The notes: generated from the sequence alone by a model not told the origin. Shown: positions 6,985 to 13,545, numbered from the stretch's first letter. The stretch: DNA of 13,545 nucleotides from Ruminococcaceae bacterium UBA866 (GCA_002295325.1 DBGA01000043.1:21122-34666); one strand, 5' to 3'. Numbers and translations are program-made.

Positions 6985-9294
6985 CTAGTCTTTTTTATTG
7001 TTCTCACGATAATAACCTGGGGTTATGCCGTCATACTTTTTAAAGAGCCTAATAACACCAACTTCATTTGAATAGCCTAAGGTTAGGGAAATTTCCCTAA
7101 CTGACATATCGGTAGTAACCAGTAACTCCTTCGCTTTATTTAATTTTATACCTGCAATATAATCCTTTATATTTTCGTTACGGTGCTTTTTAAATATACT
7201 TGAAATATATTGCGGAGTTACATCAAACATCTCTGAAAGTGTACTTAAATCCAACCAAACATCCCCTGCATTTTTTGCAATATACTTTGCAATGCTGTTT
7301 ACAAGGTTTTGGGTTTTGCCCATAGTTTCATTTTCAGAAAGTTCAGAAAGATTATCAATCATATTCAAAAACGTTTGCCTTGCGTTATCAAGTGAAACAT
7401 TAGTTACCAATTCATCTAATATATCTGCGCTAATAGTAATTTCCTTGCCCCTTGAAATAAGAGCTGAGTTTGTGACACGCATTAGCACAGAGGCAATATC
7501 GTAAATAAGCGATTTTGCGGCATTTGCACTAATATTTTTTGAATTCATATTAATTTCAAAAACAGTTTCAAGAAGTTCCTTCGCTTGGTCATATTGATAA
7601 TTTTTCAGGAATGTAACCAACTGAAACTCTATTTCTGTAGAAAAATAGTAATCAAAATTTACCTTATTTAGATCTGAAAAGCAAACCGCAGATGCAGTTT
7701 CATTCATTTTACAATGCTCCATTGCCTTTCTTGATTCATCAAGGCACTTTTGGAGATTTTTAATTCCATTGTTAAGGTCACTTATGCCAGCGCTGATATC
7801 AAGCTCAAAATGTTCCGATGCAAAGCGCATTAGGTTTTGCATATGCTCGGATACGCAGGCAACAGCATCTTCGGAGTTCCCATCAGATTTGATATTGACA
7901 AGATATGCAGCTATGTTTCTGTCAATGTCTAAATAGTAGCAAATAAAATTGCTTTGTAGCATTTCACATCCAGCATTTTCAACGATAAGACGGGCAAGAG
8001 ATAGGTCTTTGTCTGTCCATTCGTGTCGTTCCCCAAAGAACGGACTGTCTAAATGAAACTCAACAGAAGCAACTATAAACTGATCCGTTTGAAACTCTAC
8101 TCCAACCGATTGCAGCATTTTATTCACCTTTGCGTAGTCAACTTCAATTCCCTTTATAATTTTTATCAGGTAATCACGCTTAATAATTGGCAGTTGGGTT
8201 TGGATAACCTCGTTAAGTTGTTTATCGTTTTTAAACTGTTTCATTATTGTACTTTTTATATGTTCAAACTCATTTTTGCTTCTTGATTCAGCATCGTAAT
8301 CCCAAATTAACTCCCTAATTTCTTTTATTGGGCGATAGCTTACTTTTGTAAGAATTCTAACTACAATAAGTCCAATGGCTAAGTAAACGAAAAAGATAAT
8401 TCCAAAGCTTATTAAAACTTGCCGATTATCATCATAGTAAATATTTTTTGAGGTACTCATCAAGTATTTCCAGTCACTATTTTCCGATTGATGCTGGGTA
8501 AAATTGCTATCTTTAGAGCTATAAATTACTTTTTTCTCATTTATTAATTCTTTTGTATCGTCAGATATTTGGACGGCATCCTCCGAAAATAAGACTGCAT
8601 TGTTGTCGCTATCTAAAATATATACATCAGATCTTGCAGCAGACTTCAATTCATTTATAAGAGAAGCTATATTTTTAATATCAATCAAAAAAACGACTTG
8701 TCCCAATGGTTTTTCTTTTTCTCCAAATGGAAATGATTGTATAAATGGTAAAACTTGTAGGTCTCCACCGCCATATAGATTTACACCTTGAACAGGCATA
8801 TATTTTCTAAAATTATAATGATTCAAATATTTGTTTTTAAAAAGCTCATAGTCATCACCGTTAATGTCATACATAATATTAAAAAAACGCTTGGCATCCA
8901 TCTTAATGCTAGCAGAAACAATTTCATCCGTAGCGGCTATATATACAAAGTAATCATATACACTATTGGGAACATGCTCCTTTTTTAGGTCTTTCATTAA
9001 TTGATCATATGTATAAGTAGACATTCCTTTTGCAAGCTGTTCTAAACCTGTATCAAAAACTAGGCTGTCGCTAAATGAACTTATATATAAAATATCATTT
9101 TCAACTTCAGAGGTCAGTTGGCTAAGCATAGTCAGTTTATATCGTTCTGTTTCCCCTTTTATTTTAGAATTGATTTTTGCATAATAAACAAACCCACTAG
9201 AGATTGTCAAAAGCAAAATTGAAATATACGATAATAGCAAAATTAGATAAACACTTCTAGGCTTTTTAAGTGCAACATTATTTTTTTTAGACAT
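6985..9294 (-). CDS. Membrane-anchored AraC-family transcriptional regulator (YesS-like)
   Basis: A 769-residue one-component sensor. The first membrane segment is at about residues 14-38, followed by a large extracytoplasmic region (about 40-290) of Cache-like size. The second segment is at about 292-315 (VLISFGIIFFVYLAIGLIVV), then a cytoplasmic linker of about 340 residues. The C-terminal 105 residues hold two helix-turn-helix units of the AraC type, including LSEMFDVTPQYISSIFKK and MSVREISLTLGYSNEVGVIRLFKKYDGITPGYY. Proteins of this build regulate adjacent LplB/LplC-type sugar transporters in Firmicutes. ATG at 9294 has AAAGGGAG (9302-9309) upstream. The gene is convergent with the SDR operon and likely controls the divergent promoters at 2169-2483, sensing the ligand outside the cell. 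The domain calls are by eye. Confidence 0.9.
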   Translation of the reverse strand: MSKKNNVALKKPRSVYLILLLSYISILLLTISSGFVYYAKINSKIKGETERYKLTMLSQLTSEVENDILYISSFSDSLVFDTGLEQLAKGMSTYTYDQLMKDLKKEHVPNSVYDYFVYIAATDEIVSASIKMDAKRFFNIMYDINGDDYELFKNKYLNHYNFRKYMPVQGVNLYGGGDLQVLPFIQSFPFGEKEKPLGQVVFLIDIKNIASLINELKSAARSDVYILDSDNNAVLFSEDAVQISDDTKELINEKKVIYSSKDSNFTQHQSENSDWKYLMSTSKNIYYDDNRQVLISFGIIFFVYLAIGLIVVRILTKVSYRPIKEIRELIWDYDAESRSKNEFEHIKSTIMKQFKNDKQLNEVIQTQLPIIKRDYLIKIIKGIEVDYAKVNKMLQSVGVEFQTDQFIVASVEFHLDSPFFGERHEWTDKDLSLARLIVENAGCEMLQSNFICYYLDIDRNIAAYLVNIKSDGNSEDAVACVSEHMQNLMRFASEHFELDISAGISDLNNGIKNLQKCLDESRKAMEHCKMNETASAVCFSDLNKVNFDYYFSTEIEFQLVTFLKNYQYDQAKELLETVFEINMNSKNISANAAKSLIYDIASVLMRVTNSALISRGKEITISADILDELVTNVSLDNARQTFLNMIDNLSELSENETMGKTQNLVNSIAKYIAKNAGDVWLDLSTLSEMFDVTPQYISSIFKKHRNENIKDYIAGIKLNKAKELLVTTDMSVREISLTLGYSNEVGVIRLFKKYDGITPGYYRENNKKD

Positions 9295-9309
9295 CTAGCC
9301 ACTCCCTTT

Positions 9310-9841
9310 GCTTTTTAATACCATTCGAAGTTTAAATATTCAATCGGTAATTTCTGCAATGCAGTAATTTTTTGTACAGTATATATCAACGAACTAATCT
9401 ATAAATATTTAGTCATTTTAAAGTAATTATCAAATCACGCTCACATACACGAATTCGCTACCTCGTATTAAAGTAGCGAACTTTTAGTGTGTTGTTGAAT
9501 TCCCTTATTCGTCCGCACTAAGCAGGTATTTGTTGTTATGGTCGAAATCTTTGATTTCGAGTACTATCAAGATTATTATATCATAAACAACATATTTTGT
9601 ACACAACTCATTCTTAAAAATGTCATATTCGTTAAAAATCTTACTGTTAATAATTATTTTACTGATAACAAAATTATACTTTTCTACCTTTTCGAGGGCA
9701 AAACAAAACCCTCATAAACACCGAAACAATGGGCATTTACAAGGATTTATGTATGGTAATAGAGATGAGTTTTAATATTCTTACACGGACTAGCCTTTTG
9801 AAACCAGCGATTGCAAAAATAAAACTCGATGAGGCAGTTCG
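9310..9841. other. Long non-coding stretch upstream of the regulator gene
   Basis: No convincing gene was found here. It should contain the regulator promoter on the minus strand, but I could not pick clear -35/-10 boxes. A small palindrome, CTGCAATGCAG, lies near 9354. A perfect 8-bp hairpin (TTCGCTAC 9454-9461, GTAGCGAA 9473-9480, 11-nt loop) and another (TCGAAATC 9542-9549, GATTTCGA 9553-9560, 3-nt loop) stand out. A 59-codon plus-strand frame (9538-9717) starts just before the second hairpin and is discussed in the findings. Composition is very AT-rich. Confidence 0.5.
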
Positions 9842-9848
9842 TTATTTT

Positions 9849-9881
9849 ATTTGAAACGGCTTTGGTAAAGGCGTTTCAAAT
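9849..9881. repeat. Strong 15-bp hairpin at the 3' end of the remnant
   Basis: The arms 9849-9863 and 9867-9881 pair over 15 positions with a single G/G mismatch (9859 with 9871) and a 3-nt loop GGT. The outer half-sites are ATTTGAAACG and CGTTTCAAAT. There is no clear T-run on either side, so it is not a typical rho-independent terminator. It overlaps the last codons of the remnant reading frame. Confidence 0.6.
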
Positions 9882-9927
9882 GGGGACAATTCTTCTCTTG
9901 CAACAGTTACAGTTTCTTGATTTAACA

Positions 9928-9996
9928 GCTCAATTAAATCTGCCTGCGAAGCTGTGCCAAGGGCAAGCTGATACCGCAACAATAGTTTAATTGAGC
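9928..9996. repeat. 11-bp inverted repeat inside the remnant
   Basis: GCTCAATTAAA (9928-9938) and TTTAATTGAGC (9986-9996) are perfect inverted copies separated by 47 bp. In the remnant frame they cover the SIKLL and DLIEL codons. They may be chance, a recombinase-binding arrangement, or part of a larger fold. No function is claimed. Confidence 0.35.
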
Positions 9997-10242
9997 GACT
10001 GCCTTGGATTGTAGGGATACATGGGGATAATCACTCAATTTTTGACATTGTTGAATCTGATTCAGCTATACACCATTAATAAATGAGTTGATTCATACAT
10101 GAAAAAGTCAATATTATTATTTGTATTTGAATACTATTGAATATCTATTATTATAAAAAACCTTTTTCACTTAAAAACAATTTTACGAATAAATGTAAAT
10201 ATACAGGCAAAGTGAATGAATTACACTCAAAATACGTTAAGC

Positions 10243-10280
10243 AAAAATGCTAGAGAGGTTATTCCTTCTCTGACATTTTT
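10243..10280 (-). terminator. Rho-independent terminator of the recombinase module
   Basis: Read on the minus strand, AAAAATG, then AGAGA and GG, pair with CC, TCTCT and CATTTTT across a small loop, with one 2-nt internal mismatch and a bulge. The T-run is ATTTTTG. It lies 10 bp after the stop of the small recombinase-associated gene, so it most likely ends that operon. Confidence 0.7.
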
Positions 10281-10290
10281 GAAGTGCATA

Positions 10291-10725
10291 TTACTCAGTT
10301 TTTGCTTTCATTTGCTTTACATCATAAAGTTCTAATGTTGTTGCTGTTTCAAGATAGAATACAGCTGCTTTTGCGTCAGAAATAATTTTTGCAGATATTT
10401 TATAACGGTGATTATTATCCCAAGAATCTTCCATAAGTGTTTTTAATACACGCATGATAGAAGTAGATACTATTTTAACACCGCCCTTTTGCTCCCCTTT
10501 TGGCTTGGAGAATTTAACGCAGTTTACATCGGTTTGTTTGCAACATTGAACCGCAAATATTTTCTTTTCAGGATCAATCATTGTTCGAATAAATGGGGGA
10601 TTGCCCATGTCTTCTACAAGTCGCTGTGAAAAGCTCAAAGTGGTCTTGTTTACAGTTAACTCCGCTGCACCTTGTGTGTTAATGTCAATTACCTCAAAAT
10701 TAAAATCGTTAAATTTAATACTCAT
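10291..10725 (-). CDS. Small protein resembling a detached recombinase C-terminal domain
   Basis: A 144-residue soluble protein starting MSIKFNDFNFEVI. The frame is open upstream to 10794, but the ATG at 10725 is chosen. It overlaps the recombinase stop as ATGA, and AGAGGAA lies about 10 bases upstream. The order EVI, a small spacer, TTLSFSQRLVEDM, a strand, DPEKKIFAVQCC, and a C-terminal region that includes MEDSWDNNHRYKI and AVFYLETATTLELYDV resembles, in my reading, the C-terminal domain that follows the KGF-VLD segment in many clostridial large serine recombinases (pattern: TFS...DP.....AVRPC). Here it is a separate protein, so the two may work as a complex. No transmembrane segment is visible. 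Alternatively it is an unrelated small partner protein. Confidence 0.6.
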   Translation of the reverse strand: MSIKFNDFNFEVIDINTQGAAELTVNKTTLSFSQRLVEDMGNPPFIRTMIDPEKKIFAVQCCKQTDVNCVKFSKPKGEQKGGVKIVSTSIMRVLKTLMEDSWDNNHRYKISAKIISDAKAAVFYLETATTLELYDVKQMKAKTE

Positions 10726-11915
10726 AATAAATGATTCCTCTCGTTTTTTAAGTTGATTTTGTCGGAGAATTGGTCGCATTCCCATTTCTTCCATTTTGGA
10801 TCAAGGACAACAAACCCTTTTAAAGCACCGCCCTTAATTTTTGTAAGATGGAATTTTTGTTGAATTGGTATGCTTTTTGAAATCTGTGTACCTGTTCTAT
10901 GAGATACTTGATGCTGTGCCTTTTCCCATATGTCTCGTGAAATAATCGGGACGTGAGTGTTTGCTAAATAATATTGCGTTACCTCGCCCCGATTTTTCTT
11001 AGATTTATGTGAAAAACAATCAACCGTATAGGTTTTCTGCATAAGACAATCCCCACAATATTTTTCATTTCTTAAAATGTTTAATACTGCATTAGGATTC
11101 CACACATCTTTACCTGTAACTGTTGGTACACGAGCTTCTGTTAAAGCTAATGCTATCTCACGAGTGGTTGAACCTTCCATATAGCTGTCATAAATGTAGC
11201 GTACAATTTCTGCTTCCTCCTCAACAATGATAACTGTACCCAAAGGGTCTTTATCATATCCGAGAAGATTATGTGTAGAAAAACACGGAATACCTTTTTT
11301 CGCTCGTTCCACAAAAGCCCACTTAATTGACGCGCTTTTTTGCTCTGATTCACCTTGTGCAACCAAACTCATAACGCCAAGCGTAAACTCATTTTTGGAT
11401 TCAAGCGTATTTAGATTTTCAGTTTCAAATAAAATGCCAACAGGTGGATTCAGCTGTTTTAATTGCCGAACCACCTGTAAGCAATCCCGTGTGTTTCTTG
11501 CAAAACGGCTAACGCTTTTCGTTACAACAAGATCAATTTTCCCAACCTTACAAGCATCGATCATATTCATAAAACCGATGCGTTTTGTCATAGATGTACC
11601 CGAAACGCCTTCATCAGAATAAATATCAACAAACTCCCAATCGGGATTATTATCTATGTATTCACGGTAATGTTGACATTGAAGCTCAAAGCTTCCTGCT
11701 TGAGATTCTTCTAAGGTACTGACACGGCAGTATGCAGCCACACGCAAAGTTCGTTTATCATCCAAACCATTATTCTTTGTCGGAGGGATAACTACAACTT
11801 GTGCTGCGTTTGTAAAAGCTTCCCTAATACGCTCTTTTTGCTCATTTCGTAGGTTTTCTTTTTTAGCTGTTTTGCTCCATTTCTTAATCTTGCCTTTTTC
11901 TAATTTTTTGCTTAT
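10722..11915 (-). CDS. Large serine recombinase, probable ATA start, short C-terminus
   Basis: A site-specific DNA recombinase of the resolvase/invertase superfamily. Catalytic-domain motifs are intact: RVAAYCRVSTLEE with the nucleophilic serine in CRVS, DIYSDEGVSGTSMTKR, and VTKSVSRFARNTRDC. A Recombinase domain follows (KKGIPCFSTHNLLGYDKD to EKYCGDCLMQKTYTVD), with a tail LKGFVVLDPKWKKW. Length is 347 residues from TTG at 11765, which has no ribosome site. The frame is open 50 codons further to an ATA at 11915, which sits five bases after GGGAGGTG (11921-11928). That extension ends VVVIPPTK, which is family-like just before the catalytic domain. The original start was probably ATG, now ATA. 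The usual zinc-ribbon or C-terminal extension is missing, and a separate 144-residue gene overlaps the stop. Confidence 0.85.
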   Translation of the reverse strand: MSKKLEKGKIKKWSKTAKKENLRNEQKERIREAFTNAAQVVVIPPTKNNGLDDKRTLRVAAYCRVSTLEESQAGSFELQCQHYREYIDNNPDWEFVDIYSDEGVSGTSMTKRIGFMNMIDACKVGKIDLVVTKSVSRFARNTRDCLQVVRQLKQLNPPVGILFETENLNTLESKNEFTLGVMSLVAQGESEQKSASIKWAFVERAKKGIPCFSTHNLLGYDKDPLGTVIIVEEEAEIVRYIYDSYMEGSTTREIALALTEARVPTVTGKDVWNPNAVLNILRNEKYCGDCLMQKTYTVDCFSHKSKKNRGEVTQYYLANTHVPIISRDIWEKAQHQVSHRTGTQISKSIPIQQKFHLTKIKGGALKGFVVLDPKWKKWECDQFSDKINLKNERNHLL

Positions 11916-11994
11916 ATTTTCACCTCCCTAATTTTTAATTGCTATATGTTAACTCGTGGATCTGCCTTGCAAAAAAATCCAAAAGCAAGACACA

Positions 11995-12026
11995 AAAATA
12001 GAACAGCAGAATTGAACTGCTGCTCT
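11995..12026 (-). terminator. Rho-independent terminator before the recombinase gene
   Basis: On the minus strand AGAGCAGCAG and CTGCTGTTCT pair over ten positions (one G-T wobble) around a 7-nt loop, followed by ATTTTTG. Arms are 12000-12009 and 12017-12026. It lies downstream of the gene ending at 12153, so that upstream transcript probably stops here and the recombinase needs its own promoter between here and 11930. I see no strong one; TTGCAA near 11969 is a weak -35 candidate. Confidence 0.7.
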
Positions 12027-12071
12027 GATATGTTATATTAAATAAATTTCACGGAAAACTTGTTATACTAA

Positions 12072-12101
12072 TTTTATTTGAAAATACATATTCAAATAAA
12101 A
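12072..12101. repeat. Perfect 11-bp palindrome upstream of the recombinase module
   Basis: TTTTATTTGAA (12072-12082) and TTCAAATAAAA (12091-12101) are perfect inverted copies around an 8-nt centre AATACATA. The half-site ATTTGAA/TTCAAAT is shared with the hairpin at 9849-9881 on the other side of the recombinase module. It might act as a weak terminator for the upstream gene or as a protein-binding site. Its role is unknown. Confidence 0.5.
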
Positions 12102-12152
12102 GCCTGTACGCATACTATTCATTCGTTGTGAGTTCACAAAACCAACATATCG

Positions 12153-12587
12153 TTACAGGTTAGCTTGCTTTTGTCTGCATATTTCTTTTAAATCCGAAAT
12201 TGCCATTGCAACATCAAGGGTATGGAATCCCCAATAGCAATTAGTCATCATTTGAGCATCGGCTTGCTTATAAATTTCTTTACTCGCGTCGCCATTTAGA
12301 AAATGCCAATAACGGAAGGTGTATCCTATCCAAAACATAACCTCATTAGGAAATAATAGTCCCGCTTGTTCAACACCATTAACTTCCTCAATGAGATTTT
12401 CTAAAATATATTCTTCACCAGACCATTGTAAACGATCGTAAGGTAAATCTAAGTTTTTAGCCGTTTCGCTGTTCATAAAAGCTTCTATAAATGCCTTGCA
12501 ATCATATCCTCTTTTTAACGCTAATTCAAATAATCGCCCTTAAATATCACAAAGTTGTCGCTCAAAGCCAGACAATATTTTAGGCAT
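12153..12587 (-). pseudogene. Unknown protein gene with early in-frame TAA (about 143 residues)
   Basis: The gene starts at ATG 12587 with a strong GGAGGT seven bases upstream, overlapping the stop of the DUF3990-like gene. It reads MPKILSGFERQLCDI, then TAA at codon 16 (12540-12542), and continues in the same frame GRLFELALKRGYDCKAFIEA and on to the stop at 12153. The downstream part is clearly coding (LPYDRLQWSGEEY, FPNEVMFWIGYTFRYWHF, AMAISDLKEI). Since the frame is unbroken, the TAA is most simply a CAA (Gln) to TAA change. Translation could restart at ATG 12476 to give a 107-residue protein, but no good ribosome site precedes it. I know the type only as an unnamed small cytoplasmic protein of accessory regions. 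A sequencing error would also explain the stop. Confidence 0.6.
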
Positions 12588-13152
12588 ATCGCTTACCTCC
12601 ACTTAAAATCTCATCAAAGAAATGACCTTCTCGACGATATTTACGACAAATACCCTCCGCCAAGGTAACTCTTTCAGTACGATTTTGGGCACTTGTTTCT
12701 TTAAGCTTGTTTCGTTCGCTTGCATCAATCTCTTTTTCTTCGATTATCTTAATTTGAGAACAAGCTTTGTCAGTAATTGCTACATATTGTTTGCCAAGCT
12801 TTAAAGCTGATAAACTGTTAATAAGAGCAATGTCTGTAATCTCTCCTGAAAAGAAGCGATCAAGCACAACAAGCATTCTATCGTCGGCAATAAACCCCAT
12901 AATTAAATCATAGTCTTTTATAAGGCATTTGTATTTTTCATAGATAGGAGTACCTTTAATCACATCCATTTTTCCACGGTTAAAGGCAACAAGTAACGCC
13001 CAATCAAGCCCAACTTCAATATCGATAATTTTCAAATTAGTTAAGTCAATATTAACGGTATAAAGTTTAGCATTTGGAAAGCTACGAATTAAAGTAAGAT
13101 TAAACCCTGATAGGCTATACCAATTTCGAATATTTTTTCTTTGCTTCTTCAA
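12580..13152 (-). CDS. DUF3990-like protein, apparently lacking its N-terminal part
   Basis: Up to 190 residues from a TTG at 13152 that has no ribosome site. The central part LYTVNIDLTNLKIIDI, DWALLVAFNRGK, then YDLIMGFIADDRM (81-93), EITDIALINSLSALKLGKQYVAITDKACSQI (104-134) matches my memory of DUF3990, a family suspected to be related to ADP-ribosyltransferase toxins. The usual N-terminal Y-H-G-S and GFY-T motifs are absent. Instead the frame opens inside the last 38 bp of the upstream gene, as if a deletion had joined the two. The C-terminus is rich in charged residues (ASERNKLKETSAQNRTERV). The downstream gene starts inside its stop region, so the three were probably co-transcribed. If the N-terminal motifs are needed for activity, this copy is dead. 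Confidence 0.6.
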   Translation of the reverse strand: MKKQRKNIRNWYSLSGFNLTLIRSFPNAKLYTVNIDLTNLKIIDIEVGLDWALLVAFNRGKMDVIKGTPIYEKYKCLIKDYDLIMGFIADDRMLVVLDRFFSGEITDIALINSLSALKLGKQYVAITDKACSQIKIIEEKEIDASERNKLKETSAQNRTERVTLAEGICRKYRREGHFFDEILSGGKRYA

Positions 13153-13318
13153 CAGAGTAATTTCCGAAAGTGTTTTCTACAGCTTTCAATAGCTCAATAA
13201 TGTTCTCTTTTGAGTAGCCTATGTTTATTGCTGCAAGTTGCACATACCCCAGACACCCTTCATTTGACCATTGCTCAAAACAAATCTTTTTAATGGTTTC
13301 AATATCACTCATAATCAT
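13115..13318 (-). CDS. Small protein of unknown function next to the DUF3990-like gene
   Basis: A 67-residue predicted soluble, mostly helical protein (DIETIKKICFEQWSNEGCLG, YSKENIIELLKAVENTFG, VEEAKKKYSKLV). AGGAGGT at about 13321-13327 supports either ATG 13318 (short spacing) or ATG 13312 (long spacing). A GTG at 13336 lies upstream of that site and is unlikely. The last codons overlap the DUF3990-like frame. Small genes beside DUF3990 often belong to the DUF3791 group, but I do not see a clear match here. A partner or antitoxin role would be a guess. Confidence 0.6.
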   Translation of the reverse strand: MIMSDIETIKKICFEQWSNEGCLGYVQLAAINIGYSKENIIELLKAVENTFGNYSVEEAKKKYSKLV

Positions 13319-13369
13319 TGAACCTCCTAAATGCACTATTCAATAATTATGCCAAACTGGACAAGTTTA

Positions 13370-13545
13370 TTACATCACTAACATAGATTCTTGCTCAAGC
13401 CGAATTTTTTTGTCAATCATATATTGTATACAGGAGGTGCAATCGATAAGTTCTGGCTTTCCCATGATGTGCCTGAGTTTATCAGAATATGATTCTGTAA
13501 TTCTTCCGCAATAATTATCATGATGAATCAATTCTTCCTTGCTCA
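13370..13545 (-). CDS. Unknown protein, C-terminal part only (cut by right edge)
   Basis: A minus-strand frame is open from the window edge to a TAA at 13370, giving at least 57 residues. It includes SKEELIHHDNYCGRITESYS, LRHIMGKPELIDCTSC and IQYMIDKKIRLEQESM. The stop is followed by a second TAA. It ends about 50 bp before the next small gene in the same direction, so it is probably part of the same operon. The composition looks coding, with two cysteines in CTSC, but I do not recognise a family. Confidence 0.55.
   Translation of the reverse strand, partial: SKEELIHHDNYCGRITESYSDKLRHIMGKPELIDCTSCIQYMIDKKIRLEQESMLVM

Larger units (their letters stand above)
9842..10075 (-). pseudogene. Remnant of an unidentified gene with internal TGA
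   Basis: This reads as the 3' end of a broken minus-strand gene of unknown family. From ATG at 10048 the frame runs MSKIE, then a TGA at codon 6, then 62 sense codons with balanced coding-like composition (for example RYQLALGTASQADLIELLNQ and ELSPFETPLPKPF), ending QIK and TAA at 9842. The same frame is open upstream of the ATG to TGG at 10073-10075, where a TAA closes it. If the TGA was once TGG, the residue would be tryptophan. No ribosome site precedes the ATG. It lies downstream of the recombinase module terminator. It could be a gene cut by an insertion or a chance open frame. I do not recognise the product. Confidence 0.4.
9842..13545 (-). mobile_element. Decaying accessory/integrative region (boundaries uncertain)
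   Basis: From about 9842 to the right edge, every recognisable gene is on the minus strand. The content changes from metabolism to a serine recombinase module, a DUF3990-like gene and small unknown proteins. At least three genes here show damage: a TGA inside a remnant, an ATA in place of a recombinase start, and an early TAA. This fits an old integrated element or island edge. No att sites or direct-repeat ends are established, and the right end lies outside the window. Confidence 0.4.

Noticed and set aside
9741..9853. Short plus-strand frame starting ATGGGCATTTAC
   Set aside because: It has about 40 codons, no ribosome site and no recognisable features; likely chance.
11227..11622. 131-codon plus-strand frame opposite the recombinase
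   Set aside because: The minus strand carries clear recombinase motifs here, so the frame is an antisense shadow.
9842..12587. Alternative genetic code or stop-codon readthrough to explain in-frame TGA and TAA
   Set aside because: Intact genes in the same window end with TAA, TAG and TGA, and the two internal stops are different codons. Mutation or sequence error is simpler.

Overview
The window looks like chromosome of a low-GC Firmicute, probably a Clostridia-type gut or fermentative anaerobe. The signs are AT-rich intergenic DNA, strong AGGAGG-type ribosome sites, LplB/LplC-type sugar permeases, a YesS-like membrane AraC regulator and clostridial-type large serine recombinases. Species cannot be named. 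All calls come from reading the sequence and family recall; no search was run.

The left two thirds (1-9310) is a compact and apparently intact catabolic locus. On the minus strand, a near-consensus promoter (2169-2197) drives an import operon: permease LplB-like, permease LplC-like, then a solute-binding lipoprotein that runs off the left edge. Divergently, on the plus strand, lies a tight four-gene set (2546-6893): NAD-dependent SDR, dihydrodipicolinate-synthase/N-acetylneuraminate-lyase-like enzyme, M20 metallo-amidohydrolase, and EamA/DMT transporter. A strong bidirectional hairpin terminator (6934-6971) separates this set from a convergent gene for a 769-residue sensor-regulator with an extracytoplasmic region and an AraC DNA-binding end. 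The natural reading is that the regulator senses a ligand outside the cell and controls both divergent operons. The importer brings in a sugar or conjugate, and the enzymes deacylate, oxidise and cleave it. The substrate is not known.

The right third (about 9840-13545) is different. It is an accessory, decaying region, all on the minus strand. It holds a gene remnant with an internal TGA, a serine recombinase whose best start codon is ATA, and a separate small protein overlapping the recombinase by 4 bp that resembles a detached recombinase C-terminal domain. Further right are a gene with an early in-frame TAA, a DUF3990-like gene lacking its expected N-terminus, a 67-residue protein of unknown function, and a partial gene at the right edge. 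Two palindromes sharing the half-site ATTTGAA/TTCAAAT flank the recombinase module.

Between the two parts (9310-9841) there is no convincing gene. It holds two short perfect hairpins and one 59-codon reading frame of doubtful status. No tRNA, rRNA or CRISPR array was seen.
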